DNA of 64,000 bases from UBA1724 sp051884615 (lineage in GTDB: Bacteria; Verrucomicrobiota; Lentisphaeria; Oligosphaerales; Oligosphaeraceae). A program made the translations under genes and the position numbers. A model generated the notes under the pieces. It saw nothing but the letters and a program-made list of their open reading frames with translations, had not been told where the DNA came from and searched no databases. Shown here piece after piece: positions 53,840 through 62,645 of the stretch. The number at the start of each line of letters is the position of its first letter. The first letter of the stretch is position 1. The stretch is from NCBI GenBank assembly GCA_051884615.1, contig JBJEVT010000038.1, positions 1 to 64,000 of the forward strand, in the 5' to 3' direction.

Positions 53840-55837
53840 CTAGCCCTTCAGGTAGTCGGCCACGGCGGCGGTCACCTTTTCGGGGGTGAAGCCGTATTTG
53901 TCCGCCAGCACCTTGTAGGGAGCGGATTCGCCGAAGTGATCCAGGCCGATGACCAGACCCTGGTCACCCACGTACTTGGACCAGCCCATGGTGCAGGCGG
54001 CCTCCACCGCCACGCGCTTGCGGCAGGCGGCGGGCAGCACGCTCTCCTTGTATTCGGCGCTCTGGGCGTCGAAGAGGTCCCAGGAGGGCATGGAGACCAC
54101 CCGGAGCTTCACGCCCTGGGCGCGGAGGGCCTGGGCGGCGGCGCAGCAGGCGGCCAGCTCGCTGCCGGAGCCGATGAGGATCGCCTGGAAGTCGGCGTCG
54201 TCGGAGACCACATAGGCGCCCTTGTCCACCGCCATCTTCTCCACCACGTCCTGGGGCAGGTTGGGGAGGGCCTGGCGGGTGAGGGAGAGGATGACGGGAT
54301 GGTCGGCGCGGAGGGCGTAGGCCCACGCCAGGGCCACCTCGTGGGATTCGGCGGGGCGCAGCAGGGTGACGCCGGGCAGTCCCCGGAACATGGCCAGCTG
54401 CTCGATGGGCTCGTGGGTGGCGCCGTCCTCGCCCACGGCGTAGGAGTCGTGGGTGAAGACGTAGACCTGGTGGAGCTTCTGGATGGCGGCCAGCCGGATG
54501 GCGGGCTTCATGTAGTCGGAGAAGACCATGAAGGTGGCGCTGTAGGGCAGGGCGTAGGTGAGGGCGAGGCCGTTGCAGACCAGGCCCATGGCCAGCTCGC
54601 GGACGCCGAAGTGGAAGTTGCGGCCCGCCCGGTCGGTGGCGGAGAAGTCGCCGGCTTCCTTCATGTAGGTGTTGTTGGAGGGCGCCAGGTCGGCGGAGCC
54701 GCCCACCACGGCGGGCACCAGCTTGGAGATGGCCTGGAGCATGGCGCCGGAGGAGGCCCGGGAGGCCACGTCCTTCTGGGGCACGGCGGCCAGGAGCTGC
54801 TGCTCCAGGTCGGCGGGCATGGTCTTGTTCAGGATGGCCTCCAGGAGCGCCTTCCCCTCGGGGCAGCTCTCCTGCCACGCCTGGAACGCCTGGTCCCACT
54901 GGGCGGCTTCCGCCTGCTTCTCGGCGACCCGCGCCTGGCAGAACTCCCGGACTTCCTGGGGCACGAAGAAGGATTCCTCGGGGGGGAAGCCCAGGGCGGC
55001 CTTGGTGGCTTTCAGCTCGTCTTCGCCCAGGGGGGCGCCATGGCTCTTGGAGGTGCCGGCCAGATTTGGGGCGCCGTAGCCGATGGTGGTGGTGCCGATG
55101 ATGATGGTGGGCTTGTCCTTGCAGGCCTTGGCGAGGGTGAGGGCGGCGTCGATCTGGCGGGGGCACTGGCCGTTGATTTTCAGCACATTCCAGCCGTAGG
55201 CGGCGAAGCGGGCGCCCACGTCCTCGCTCATGGCCAGGGAGGTGCTGCCCTCGATGGTGATCTTGTTGTCGTCGTAGAAGAGGATCAGGTTGTCCAGCTT
55301 CAGATGGCCGGCCAGGGAGCAAGCCTCGTGGCTGGTGCCTTCCATGATGCAGCCGTCGCCGGAGAGTACATAGACCCGCTGGTCCTTGAAGAGCTCCCGG
55401 GGGGCGCCGATGCGGGCGGCCAGCTGCTTCAGGCCGATGGCCATGCCCACGGCGGAGGCCAGGCCGGAGGCCAGGGGGCCGGTGGTGACTTCCACGCCGG
55501 CGGTGTGTCCGTGCTCGGGATGGCCGGGGGTCTTGCTGCCCAGCTGCCGGAAGCTCTTCAGGTCGTCCAGGGAGAGGGGATAGCCGAAGAGGTGGAGGAG
55601 GGAGTAGAGGAGCATGGAGCCGTGTCCCGCGGAGAGGACGAAGCGGTCCCGTCCCAGCCAGTCGGGGCGCTGGGGGTCGAAGCGGAGGAACTTGCTCCAC
55701 AGGGTGAAGGCGTAGTCGGAGCTTCCCATGGGCATGCCGGGGTGGCCGGAGTTGGCCTTCTGGACGCCATCCGCGGCGAGAAGACGGACGGTGTTGATGG
55801 CTTTTTTGACGATTTCCTTGTGCTTGCAGCAGCCCAT
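53840..55837 (-). CDS. tkt: Transketolase
   Basis: 665 aa, the normal length. ANSGHPGMPMGSSDYAFTLW (about residues 28-47) with RFVLSAGHGSMLLYSLLHL (about 65-83), the thiamine-pyrophosphate site VLSGDGCIMEGTSHEA (about 148-163), and YDDNKITIEG (about 180-189) are hallmarks. GVRELAMG and FTHDSYAVGEDGATHEPIEQLA (about 400-480) complete the second domain. It moves two-carbon units in the pentose phosphate pathway. It stands between dus and prfB on the same strand. Confidence 0.97.
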   Translation of the reverse strand: MGCCKHKEIVKKAINTVRLLAADGVQKANSGHPGMPMGSSDYAFTLWSKFLRFDPQRPDWLGRDRFVLSAGHGSMLLYSLLHLFGYPLSLDDLKSFRQLGSKTPGHPEHGHTAGVEVTTGPLASGLASAVGMAIGLKQLAARIGAPRELFKDQRVYVLSGDGCIMEGTSHEACSLAGHLKLDNLILFYDDNKITIEGSTSLAMSEDVGARFAAYGWNVLKINGQCPRQIDAALTLAKACKDKPTIIIGTTTIGYGAPNLAGTSKSHGAPLGEDELKATKAALGFPPEESFFVPQEVREFCQARVAEKQAEAAQWDQAFQAWQESCPEGKALLEAILNKTMPADLEQQLLAAVPQKDVASRASSGAMLQAISKLVPAVVGGSADLAPSNNTYMKEAGDFSATDRAGRNFHFGVRELAMGLVCNGLALTYALPYSATFMVFSDYMKPAIRLAAIQKLHQVYVFTHDSYAVGEDGATHEPIEQLAMFRGLPGVTLLRPAESHEVALAWAYALRADHPVILSLTRQALPNLPQDVVEKMAVDKGAYVVSDDADFQAILIGSGSELAACCAAAQALRAQGVKLRVVSMPSWDLFDAQSAEYKESVLPAACRKRVAVEAACTMGWSKYVGDQGLVIGLDHFGESAPYKVLADKYGFTPEKVTAAVADYLKG

Positions 55838-55953
55838 GGTGGAGACGCTCCTTTCAGGTTGGGATTGGGGTGGGGTGTGAACGGAAGGCGGGAAGGCGGG
55901 AAGGCGGGAATGTCCCCGCACGGCGGGCGGGGGCGCGGGGTTGAATTTCAGGG

Positions 55954-57109
55954 TCAGAGAGGGGTGTCCGCGGAGGGGTCGGCGCCGTCGCGGAAGGCGT
56001 TCTTTCCGGGGGAGCCCATGCGGAGGTAGGCGTTGATGAAGGGGTCCAGGTCGCCGTCCAGCACGGCGGCCACGTTGGAGGTTTCGTATCCGGTGCGCAG
56101 GTCCTTCACCATCTGGTAGGGCTGCAGCACATAGGAGCGGATCTGGTTCCCCCAGGCGTTGTCCCCCTTCTCCGCATCCGCCTGCTGGATGGCGGCGGTG
56201 CGCTTGTCCTCCTCGATCTGGTAGAGGCGGGCTTTCAGCAGCTGCATGGCGATCTCCCGGTTCTGGTGCTGGGAGCGCTCGGACTGGGAGGCCACCACGA
56301 TGCCCGTGGGCAGGTGGGTGAGGCGCACGGCGGAGGAGGTCTTGTTGATGTGCTGGCCTCCCGCGCCGGAGGAGTGGTAGGTGTCCACCCGGAGGTCCTT
56401 CTCGTTCACCACGATGTCGATGGTGTCGTCGATCTGGGGGAGGACGTCCACGCTGCAGAAGGAGGTGTGGCGGCGCTTGTTGGCGTCGAAGGGGGAGATC
56501 CGCACCAGGCGGTGGACCCCCTTCTCGCATTTCAGGTATCCGTAGGCGAACTCCCCGGTGACGGTCATGGTCATGACCTTGATGCCGGCTTCCTCCCCCA
56601 GCTGCATGTCGTTGACCAGGAAGCCGAACCCCCGCTTGTCAAACCAGTGGAGATACATGCGCTCCAGCATGCCGCACCAGTCGCAGGATTCGGTGCCGCC
56701 GGCGCCCGCCCGGATGGTGATGATGGCGTTGCGGGAATCCATCTTCCCGGAGAGGAAGCTGACCATCTCCAGGCGTTCCAGGGCGGCGTCCAGTTCGGCG
56801 GCGGCCTGGTCGGCCTCCTGGTAGAGCGGGGAGGCGTCCCCCTCCTCGGCGGCCAATTCCGCCAGGGTGGCAAGGTCCTCGGACTGGGAGACCAGCCGCT
56901 GGAAGGGCTCCAGGATGTTCTTGAGACGGCTGACCTCGTCCACCACGGGCTGGGATTTCTCCCGGGAGTCCCAGAAGTCGGGACGGGTCATGGTTGCTTG
57001 AAGCAGATCCAGACGCTCGCGCTTGGACGCGACGTCAAAGATACCCCCTCAAGTGCTCCACGCGCTGGGCGGCGGCGGAGACTCTGCTCTGCAATTCCTC
57101 TCGGGTCAT
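55954..57109 (-). CDS. prfB: Peptide chain release factor 2, programmed +1 frameshift
   Basis: 384 aa when the shift is included. A 24-codon zero frame starts at the ATG at 57109 (MTREELQSR...) and stops at TGA 57037-57035. Shifting +1 at CTT-TGA-C joins DVASKRERLD and the long frame ending at 55954. The class-1 factor motif GGQHINK occurs as SSGAGGQHINKTSSAVRLTHLPTG in the middle of the protein. RF2 recognises UGA and UAA. The frame starting at 56991 alone would lose 39 residues, so the annotation must span the shift. tkt follows by 116 bp. Confidence 0.95.
57034..57049 (-). other. prfB programmed +1 frameshift site
   Basis: On the minus strand AGGGGG (57049-57044) is an internal Shine-Dalgarno three bases before CTT (57040-57038), with TGA (57037-57035) and C next. 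This is the standard AGGGGG-TAT-CTT-TGA-C cassette that lets low RF2 levels favour the shift, an autoregulatory loop. Confidence 0.96.
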
Positions 57110-57131
57110 GAAGGGTGAAAAAAGTTCAGGG

Positions 57132-57198
57132 AAAAACGAAAAACGGGCCGGCGGGGGGAACACACCGCCCCCTCCCGGGGAAGGACGCCCCGCCGGCC
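57132..57198 (-). terminator. Intrinsic terminator after the acyl-CoA synthetase
   Basis: On the minus strand GGCCGGCGGGG (57198-57188) pairs with CCCCGCCGGCC (57156-57146), an 11-bp perfect stem with a long loop, followed by GTTTTTCGTTTTT. It lies 14 bp past the synthetase stop and ahead of prfB. Confidence 0.85.
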
Positions 57199-57211
57199 GC
57201 CGCCGAAGCGG

Positions 57212-59071
57212 CTATTTCAGGGTGTTGTCCACCCCGATGACCACGTCGCTCTTGTCCTCCAGGGACTCCACGATGCGGCTGGAAGGCACCACCAGGTCCT
57301 TCTTGACGGCGATCTCCTCCCCGTTCCGGGCCAGGAATTCCTCGATCTCCTTCCGGTAGAGGGCCTTGACCTTGTGGCGCCGCACCTTGAGGGTGGCGGT
57401 CATGGTGCCGTCGTTCACGGAGAAGTCCGGCAGGAGCAGGACGTCCTTGGGCTTCATGTAGCTGGTGAGGTCCGCCGTGCGGGCCTGGACATCCGCTTTC
57501 AGCATCCGGTAGAGCTCCTCGGGATCGTTCTTCTTCCGCAGCTCCTCGGGGACGTTGACGCAGACGTAGACGCTCTTGCACTTCTCGCCGATGACCATGG
57601 CCTCGCTCACCAGGGGGGAGGCCTTCACGGCGTCCTCGATGGCCTCGGGATGGAGCTTCTCGCCGCCGTAGGTGACGATCATGGAGCTGTTGCGGCCGTG
57701 GATGAAGAGGTAACCGTCCTTGTCCACATGGGCCACGTCGCCGGTGTTGAGGTATCCGTTCTCCATGGTCTTCGCCGAGGCGTCGGAGTGGTTCCAGTAG
57801 CCCTGCATGACGCAGCGGCCCTTCACCAGGAGCTGGCCCCGGAGGTTCTTGCCCAGGTTGCCGTTCTCGTCCTTGAAGGTGTAGTCGCCGCCCATTTCCG
57901 GCGTGGCCCACTTCCAGATCTTGCCGCAGGAGCCCAGACGGAAGTCGCCGATCTCGTTGGAGGCCACCACGGGGGAGGCCTCGGTGAGGCCGTAGCCCTG
58001 GAGGACGGGGATGCCCAGGAAGCTGTAGAAGCTCTGGACGTCCAGGTCCAGGGGGGCGCCGCCGGCCACGAAGAAGCGCAGCTTGCCGCCCAGCCCCTGC
58101 CGGAATTTCCGGAAGACGAGGGGATCGTAGAAGCAGCGGTGGTAGAGCATGCGGAAGAGCCCGCCGTTCCAGCTCTTGCCGGCGGTGAAGATGCGGCTGG
58201 CGTTGTAGATGGCGTTGTCCACCAGCTTCTTGCGCCGGGGCGGCAGGGCGTCGATCTGCTTGCGCATGGCGGCCATCATCATGTCCAGGATCCGGGGCAC
58301 CACCAGCATGATGGTGGCCTGGAACTTGGAGAGGTTCCGGGAGAAGTCGGCCATGCCGTGCGCCAGGATGCAGCTGGCGCCCGCCCAGGTCACCGCCAGA
58401 ATCTCGCAGGTGAGGGCGTAGGAGTGCCAGTAGGGAAGGAGGGAGGCCAGGCTGTCCTTGGGGGACACGGGGAAGCAGTCCAGGGCGTTCATGGCGTTCC
58501 ACCACAGGTTGCTCTGGCTCAGCATGACGCCCTTGGGCATGCCCGTGGAGCCGGAGGTGTAGATGAGCACCGCGATGGCGGAAATCGCCTCCTCCTCCGT
58601 CTCGTAGGGGGCCTTCTCCACCCGGATCTCCCGGGTGGCGGCCTCCTCCTCCGTGACCTGGGGAAGGGTCTCCCACTGCTCCACGGGAAGGTCGCCGGCG
58701 GTCTCCCGGGCCTTCTTGACGTAGGTCTCGGAGGTCAGGACCAGCTTGGGGGAGCAGTCCTTCAGCACAAAGGACATCTCCTCGTTGCCCAGGGTCTCGC
58801 AGATGGGCACCGCGATGGCCCCCAGCTTCCAGCAGGCGTAGAAGAAACGGAAGTGGTTGTCGCACTTGGCGGCGATGGCGGCGACGCGGTCGCCCGCCTT
58901 CACCCCCTTGTCCTGCAGATATTTGGCCCAGGCATCCACGTCCGCGTGAAGCTTGCTGAAGGTGACGGGATGCAGGGTCTTGCCGTCCGACACCTTCAGG
59001 ACCACTCGACGGGCATGCTTCTGACAGACTTCCCCGAAGGTTTCAAAGAGGTGTTTGCAGTGGTGTTCCAT
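57212..59071 (-). CDS. AMP-binding long-chain acyl-CoA synthetase
   Basis: 619 aa. IYTSGSTGMPKGVMLSQSNL (about residues 168-187) is the AMP-binding P-loop. LLPYWHSYALTCEIL (about 211-225) and GYGLTEASPVVASNEIGDFRLGSCGK (about 358-383) are the acyl-adenylation motifs, and YLNTGDVAHVDKDGYLFIHGR (about 434-454) the hinge motif. It activates fatty acids with ATP and CoA, in the FadD/FAA1 style. The ATG at 59071 has no good Shine-Dalgarno. A terminator follows. Confidence 0.93.
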   Translation of the reverse strand: MEHHCKHLFETFGEVCQKHARRVVLKVSDGKTLHPVTFSKLHADVDAWAKYLQDKGVKAGDRVAAIAAKCDNHFRFFYACWKLGAIAVPICETLGNEEMSFVLKDCSPKLVLTSETYVKKARETAGDLPVEQWETLPQVTEEEAATREIRVEKAPYETEEEAISAIAVLIYTSGSTGMPKGVMLSQSNLWWNAMNALDCFPVSPKDSLASLLPYWHSYALTCEILAVTWAGASCILAHGMADFSRNLSKFQATIMLVVPRILDMMMAAMRKQIDALPPRRKKLVDNAIYNASRIFTAGKSWNGGLFRMLYHRCFYDPLVFRKFRQGLGGKLRFFVAGGAPLDLDVQSFYSFLGIPVLQGYGLTEASPVVASNEIGDFRLGSCGKIWKWATPEMGGDYTFKDENGNLGKNLRGQLLVKGRCVMQGYWNHSDASAKTMENGYLNTGDVAHVDKDGYLFIHGRNSSMIVTYGGEKLHPEAIEDAVKASPLVSEAMVIGEKCKSVYVCVNVPEELRKKNDPEELYRMLKADVQARTADLTSYMKPKDVLLLPDFSVNDGTMTATLKVRRHKVKALYRKEIEEFLARNGEEIAVKKDLVVPSSRIVESLEDKSDVVIGVDNTLK

Positions 59072-59166
59072 AGCGCAGTGAAATAGGGAGAATTTAGCCG
59101 ATGAAGGTCGCCCTGTCCAACACCGGCGGGACTTTTTCCCGGCCTTGGCAACGAGGGGGCGTACGC

Positions 59167-59218
59167 AAAAAGGACGCCAAAAGCCGGGGAGGAAAATCCC
59201 CCCGCGGTCTTGGCGTCC
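59167..59218 (-). terminator. Intrinsic terminator after rpsT
   Basis: On the minus strand GGACGCCAA (59218-59210) pairs with TTGGCGTCC (59180-59172), with an inner G-rich/C-rich extension, followed by TTTTT (59171-59167). It lies 69 bp after rpsT. Confidence 0.85.
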
Positions 59219-59287
59219 CTTGGCATCCCCGTGGTTTTTTCGGGGCGGGGATGGGCATGACGCGAAGAAACCCTAGTTTCCGGCGAA

Positions 59288-59566
59288 TCAGGCCATCTTG
59301 GCCACCCGGGCGGCCAGGCGGGCCTTCTTGCGGTCGGCCTTGTTCTTGTGGATCACGCCGGTCTTGGCGGCCTTGTCCAGCTGGCTGTAGCAATCGCTGA
59401 GCTGGGTGAGGGCGGCGGTCTTGTCGCCGGCGGTGATGGCGGCGTTGAGCGTCTTTTCGGAGTCGCGGACCTTCGTCTTCCGGGCACGGTTGTAGGCGCG
59501 CTTGCGAGCGTCGGAGCGCATGTGCTTGGCGGCGGAGGGCAGACGATGGGGTTTGGAATTCGCCAT
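59288..59566 (-). CDS. rpsT: 30S ribosomal protein S20
   Basis: 92 aa, basic and helical. It starts MANSKPHRLPSAAKHMRSDARKRAYNRARKTKVRDSEK, typical of S20, and continues with the DKAAKTGVIHKNKADRKKARLA C-terminal segment. S20 is an early binder of 16S rRNA. It is a single-gene transcript with its own terminator. Confidence 0.97.
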   Translation of the reverse strand: MANSKPHRLPSAAKHMRSDARKRAYNRARKTKVRDSEKTLNAAITAGDKTAALTQLSDCYSQLDKAAKTGVIHKNKADRKKARLAARVAKMA

Positions 59567-59846
59567 GTGGGAACTGTTTCCTATGCTGGGTTCTCTTTGG
59601 GTATGATTGGGAATGTCTGGAAAATCGGTTGCCTGGCCTGTGGGCTTTCCCTGGGGAAAGACGGAGAGACGGCCTGGGCGGCGTCCGGGAAAAACGGGGG
59701 ATTTCCCCGAATCCGGGAGGGGCCTTTGGCAAGACCGCTTAATATGCCACGGGATTCCCGATTTTCAAATTCCCCGGGCGGCGCCGGCGCCGGGGGCGGG
59801 AAAAGCCGGGCGCCCCGGAGGGGCCGGTTCCGGTCCCTCTTGACTC
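59567..59846. other. 280-bp gap with GC-rich palindromes between rpsT and trmO
   Basis: It holds the rpsT promoter side and the end of trmO. On the minus strand CCGGG-GCG-CCCGG (59818-59806) followed by CTTTT is a weak terminator after trmO. GCGCCGGCGCCGG-type palindromes occur near 59781-59793. No ORF is supported. Confidence 0.4.
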
Positions 59847-60662
59847 CTAGTTTTCGGGGGGGCGGGGGAAGTGTTGCCGGAAGGCGCGGTGGAGGTCCTT
59901 GTCCTGGTAGGGATCGGGGGCGTCGGGGCGCAGTTCCTCGGGGGTGTAGGCGGTATGGAGATCCAGGGCAACCACCTGTTTTTCCTGGAGGAGGAAGGGG
60001 ATTCTCCAGGTGCGGTAGGCCAGGGCCCAGGCGCCCTGGGGCGTCCGTTGGAGGCGGTGCCGTTTCGGGTCGTCGGGGGCCTCTCCCAGCTGTTCCCGGA
60101 GGAATTGCCGGAGGCAGGCCACGCCATGCTCCTCCAGCCAATGGAGTTTTTCCTCCAGGAGGGGGGAGAAGGCCACGGGATATTCCGGGAGGCTCTGCTC
60201 CCCGGTCCAGCCGGCGGTGGCCTGGGGGAAGGCGTCGGCGTAGGGCAGATAGGGCTTGATGTCCAACACGGGGGTGCCGTCCAGCAGGTCATGCCCCCGG
60301 ACCAGCAGGGTGTGGCCCTGGACATCCAGGAGCTCCACGCAGGAGAGTCCCAGGGGGTTGGGGCGGTAGGGGGAGCGGGTGGCGAAGACCCCCACCTTTT
60401 GCCGGGTGTGCCGCGGGGGCTGGACCTTGGGGTGCCAGTGGCCGCCGTTCTGGTGGAAGAGGAAGAGGAGCCAGAGGCGGGAGAATCCCTTCAGTCCCTC
60501 CAGGCCCATGGAGAAATGGCGTCCCTGGGTCAGCTCCAGCCATCCCAGGTTGTCCCCCGCCAGGACGCCCTGGCGGGGCACGTCATAGGGGTATCGGGCG
60601 TGGCAGTGGAAGACCCCGATGGGGGTGAGGGAGACGGGGGCGAGGGGGTCTTGCGGGGTCAT
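59847..60662 (-). CDS. trmO: tRNA (adenine37-N6)-methyltransferase TrmO
   Basis: 271 aa. LTPIGVFHCHARYPYDVPRQGVLA (about residues 12-35), then GLEGLKGFSRLWLLFLFHQN (about 53-72) and FATRSPYRPNPLGLSCVELLDV (about 92-113) are the TsaA/TrmO hallmarks. It adds the N6-methyl group to t6A37 in tRNA-Thr. The start overlaps the end of the upstream fusion gene by 4 bp (ATGA), so the two are translationally coupled, an unexpected pair. Confidence 0.9.
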   Translation of the reverse strand: MTPQDPLAPVSLTPIGVFHCHARYPYDVPRQGVLAGDNLGWLELTQGRHFSMGLEGLKGFSRLWLLFLFHQNGGHWHPKVQPPRHTRQKVGVFATRSPYRPNPLGLSCVELLDVQGHTLLVRGHDLLDGTPVLDIKPYLPYADAFPQATAGWTGEQSLPEYPVAFSPLLEEKLHWLEEHGVACLRQFLREQLGEAPDDPKRHRLQRTPQGAWALAYRTWRIPFLLQEKQVVALDLHTAYTPEELRPDAPDPYQDKDLHRAFRQHFPRPPEN

Positions 60663-61792
60663 TTTCGGCAGAGGGCGACCCGCTGGGTCTGGGGGATTTC
60701 CTCCGGGGAGATCAGAAGGAGGTATCCCCCGCCGCCGGCGCCGGTGAGTTTCCAGCCCAGGGCGCTGCCCTGGAATGTCCGGATGGCGTCCCGCACTTCC
60801 GGCGTGGCCATCCGGGGGAAGAGAGCCAGGGCGGCCTGGAAGGAACGGGTGGTGGCCGACGCCCAGCGCGCCAGGTCCCGGGTGCGGATTCCCTCCCAAA
60901 TCTCCTGGGAGGCCAGGGACAATTCCTCCACTCCCTGGACGGTGAGATGCGCCCCCTCCCGGGGATCGTAGCCGACGGGACGCTGGGGCAGGGCCAGCAG
61001 ATGGAGATGCTCCTCCACGAAGCGGAGGGTCTCCTCCTCCGTGATGCTCTGGATTTCCCGGGGCCAGGGATCCCCGTCCTGGTAGAGGAGGCGGTTGAGG
61101 CCGGGCAGGAGGAGCCCCAGCTGGTCCTGGGAGCCGGAGAGATGGGGGCGGCCCGGGGGATTCTCCAGGGCGAAGAGGGTCCTGGCCAGGGCGACGCGGT
61201 CGCCGGCGGGAATGACGCCCCGCCACAATTCCATGGCTTTCTTCCGGGAGGAGGTGGCGAGGCCGCTGCGGTCCTGGAACTCCACCGTGGGCACCAGGGA
61301 GGCGGTGATCACCGGGCCGGCGTGAAGACGGCTGATGTCCGGCTGGTCCAGCCACCCGCCCCCCAATTCCACCCGGTAGGGAATGGCGCATTCCTGGCGC
61401 AGGGCGGTGGTGGAGCGGACCGGCAGGGCCCCGTGGGGACGCCGCCTGCCCACCATCAGACGAATGCCCAGCTCCCGGCAGAGCGCCTCCTTCTCCGCCG
61501 TCCAGCCATCCCCGTTCACAAAGAGGATGTCGGGCCGCAGCGCGCGGATCTCCTCCAGAAAGTCCAGTTGCCCCTTCCCCTGGTTGACCCATGCGTCCTT
61601 GACCCAGCGCAGCGCCTTCACCATGTAAAGACGCTCCTCCTGGGGACACACCGTGCGACGCCCCTTCAGCTCCCAGACGGTCTGGTCCGAGCCGATGCCC
61701 ACATACAGGTCGCCGTGGCTCGACGCCTCCTCCAAAAAAGCCACATGGCCGGAGTGAAGCATGTCAAAGCAGCCGGAGACAAAGACTTTCAT
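60659..61792 (-). CDS. Cytidylyltransferase-like / GHMP kinase-like fusion
   Basis: 377 aa. Residues 8-16 (CFDMLHSGH) are the HxGH motif of nucleotidyltransferases, continuing to about 125. From about 138 a GHMP kinase-like region appears: YRVELGGGWLDQPDIS, SGLATSSRKKAMEL (phosphate loop, about 176-189), GSQDQLGLL (about 223-231) and the motif-3 glycine run KLTGAGGGGYLLL (about 346-358). The GGWxDxP element resembles fucokinase/heptose kinases. One protein would phosphorylate a sugar and activate it as an NDP-sugar. The substrate is unknown. The family assignment of each half is firm, the order of steps inferred. Confidence 0.8.
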   Translation of the reverse strand: MKVFVSGCFDMLHSGHVAFLEEASSHGDLYVGIGSDQTVWELKGRRTVCPQEERLYMVKALRWVKDAWVNQGKGQLDFLEEIRALRPDILFVNGDGWTAEKEALCRELGIRLMVGRRRPHGALPVRSTTALRQECAIPYRVELGGGWLDQPDISRLHAGPVITASLVPTVEFQDRSGLATSSRKKAMELWRGVIPAGDRVALARTLFALENPPGRPHLSGSQDQLGLLLPGLNRLLYQDGDPWPREIQSITEEETLRFVEEHLHLLALPQRPVGYDPREGAHLTVQGVEELSLASQEIWEGIRTRDLARWASATTRSFQAALALFPRMATPEVRDAIRTFQGSALGWKLTGAGGGGYLLLISPEEIPQTQRVALCRK

Positions 61793-61955
61793 GGAAGGTG
61801 CGGGAATGGTTGGGGGAGGGAAGGACGGGAGGGGACAGGGCGGGAACAGGGTTACTATAAGGCCCGTTCCCCGCCGCAGGCCGCCGGTTCCCCCAAAGCC
61901 CCGAAAGGAAATCCCTCCCCTCCACGCCCTCTTCTTCGGAAAAGAAATGCATATC

Positions 61956-61985
61956 TTTATAAGTGTTTAATAATAAATATGTTAT
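61956..61985. promoter_or_regulatory. AT-rich element matching 22821-22850
   Basis: TTTATAA (61956-61962) and AATATGTTAT (61976-61985) coincide exactly with the ends of the 30-nt AT-rich element before the PEGA-like gene; 23 of 30 positions match overall. It lies in the divergent gap between the fusion gene and MerR. Confidence 0.4.
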
Positions 61986-62003
61986 ACTATGTCGCACCCC
62001 GGG

Positions 62004-62025
62004 CCCCGGGAAAATTTCCCCGGGG
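62004..62025. promoter_or_regulatory. GC/AT palindrome next to the merR promoter
   Basis: CCCCGGG (62004-62010) and CCCCGGGG (62018-62025) flank AAAATTT, forming a near-perfect inverted repeat five bases before the TTGACT box. It is a candidate operator for the MerR regulator or another factor. Confidence 0.45.
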
Positions 62026-62029
62026 GTAT

Positions 62030-62059
62030 TTGACTTACAGTAACTCTAATGCGTAATGT
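62030..62059 (+). promoter_or_regulatory. Candidate merR promoter
   Basis: TTGACT (62030-62035), 18-bp spacer, TAATGT (62054-62059), 87 bp before the MerR start. The long spacer fits promoters that MerR proteins remodel. Confidence 0.55.
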
Positions 62060-62145
62060 ATGGAAAAGTCCCGGGAGAGAGTCCCTACTCTTTGCGGGTG
62101 TCGTCCGGAGAAATCCCGGAGTCTGGATGTTTTGAGGAAACGGGG

Positions 62146-62613
62146 ATGAAGAAGACATCTCTTGCGAGTTTAACGGATCGGACGCCTCGGTACACCGTCA
62201 AGGAGCTGGCGGAGAAGATGGGGCTTTCGTCCTATGCGGTGCGCTACTACGACAACGCGGGGTTGATACCGGAGGTGATGCGTTCTCCGGGGAACATCCG
62301 TCTTTTCTCCGACTACAACCTTGCCTGGCTGAAAGTGGTGCACTGTCTGCGGTCCACGGGCTTGCCGGTGGCGGAGGTGCGTCGGTACATCCGGATGTGC
62401 CAGGAGGGGGATTCCACCATTCCCCAGCGTGCGGCGTTGATTGTGGAGCAGGGCCGGAAGTTGAAGGCGCAGCTGGCGGCGTTGCGTCAGCAGATGGAGG
62501 TTTTGGAGTACAAGCGGAAATACTACGAGGAGTTGATGGCCGAGGGGCGGGGGGACCGGTGCAATCCCGCCAACCTTCCCCAGGAGCCGGAGATCACCCC
62601 TCCCGGGAAGTAG
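62146..62613 (+). CDS. MerR-family transcriptional regulator
   Basis: 155 aa. YTVKELAEKMGLSSYAVRYYDNAGLIPEV (about residues 15-43) is the HTH, and NIRLFSDYNLAWLKVVHCLRSTGLPVAEVRRYIRMC (about 50-85) is the second wing. A coiled coil follows (GRKLKAQLAALRQQMEVLEYKRKYYEELMA). The YxKRKYYE ending resembles the AdhR-like MerR subgroup that senses aldehydes or oxidative signals. GAGGAAACGGGG precedes the ATG at 62146. It is followed by the carboxymuconolactone decarboxylase gene, its probable target. Confidence 0.9.
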   Translation: MKKTSLASLTDRTPRYTVKELAEKMGLSSYAVRYYDNAGLIPEVMRSPGNIRLFSDYNLAWLKVVHCLRSTGLPVAEVRRYIRMCQEGDSTIPQRAALIVEQGRKLKAQLAALRQQMEVLEYKRKYYEELMAEGRGDRCNPANLPQEPEITPPGK

Positions 62614-62645
62614 GGGCAATGGACAACGGAAAGGAGGAAGAGACC

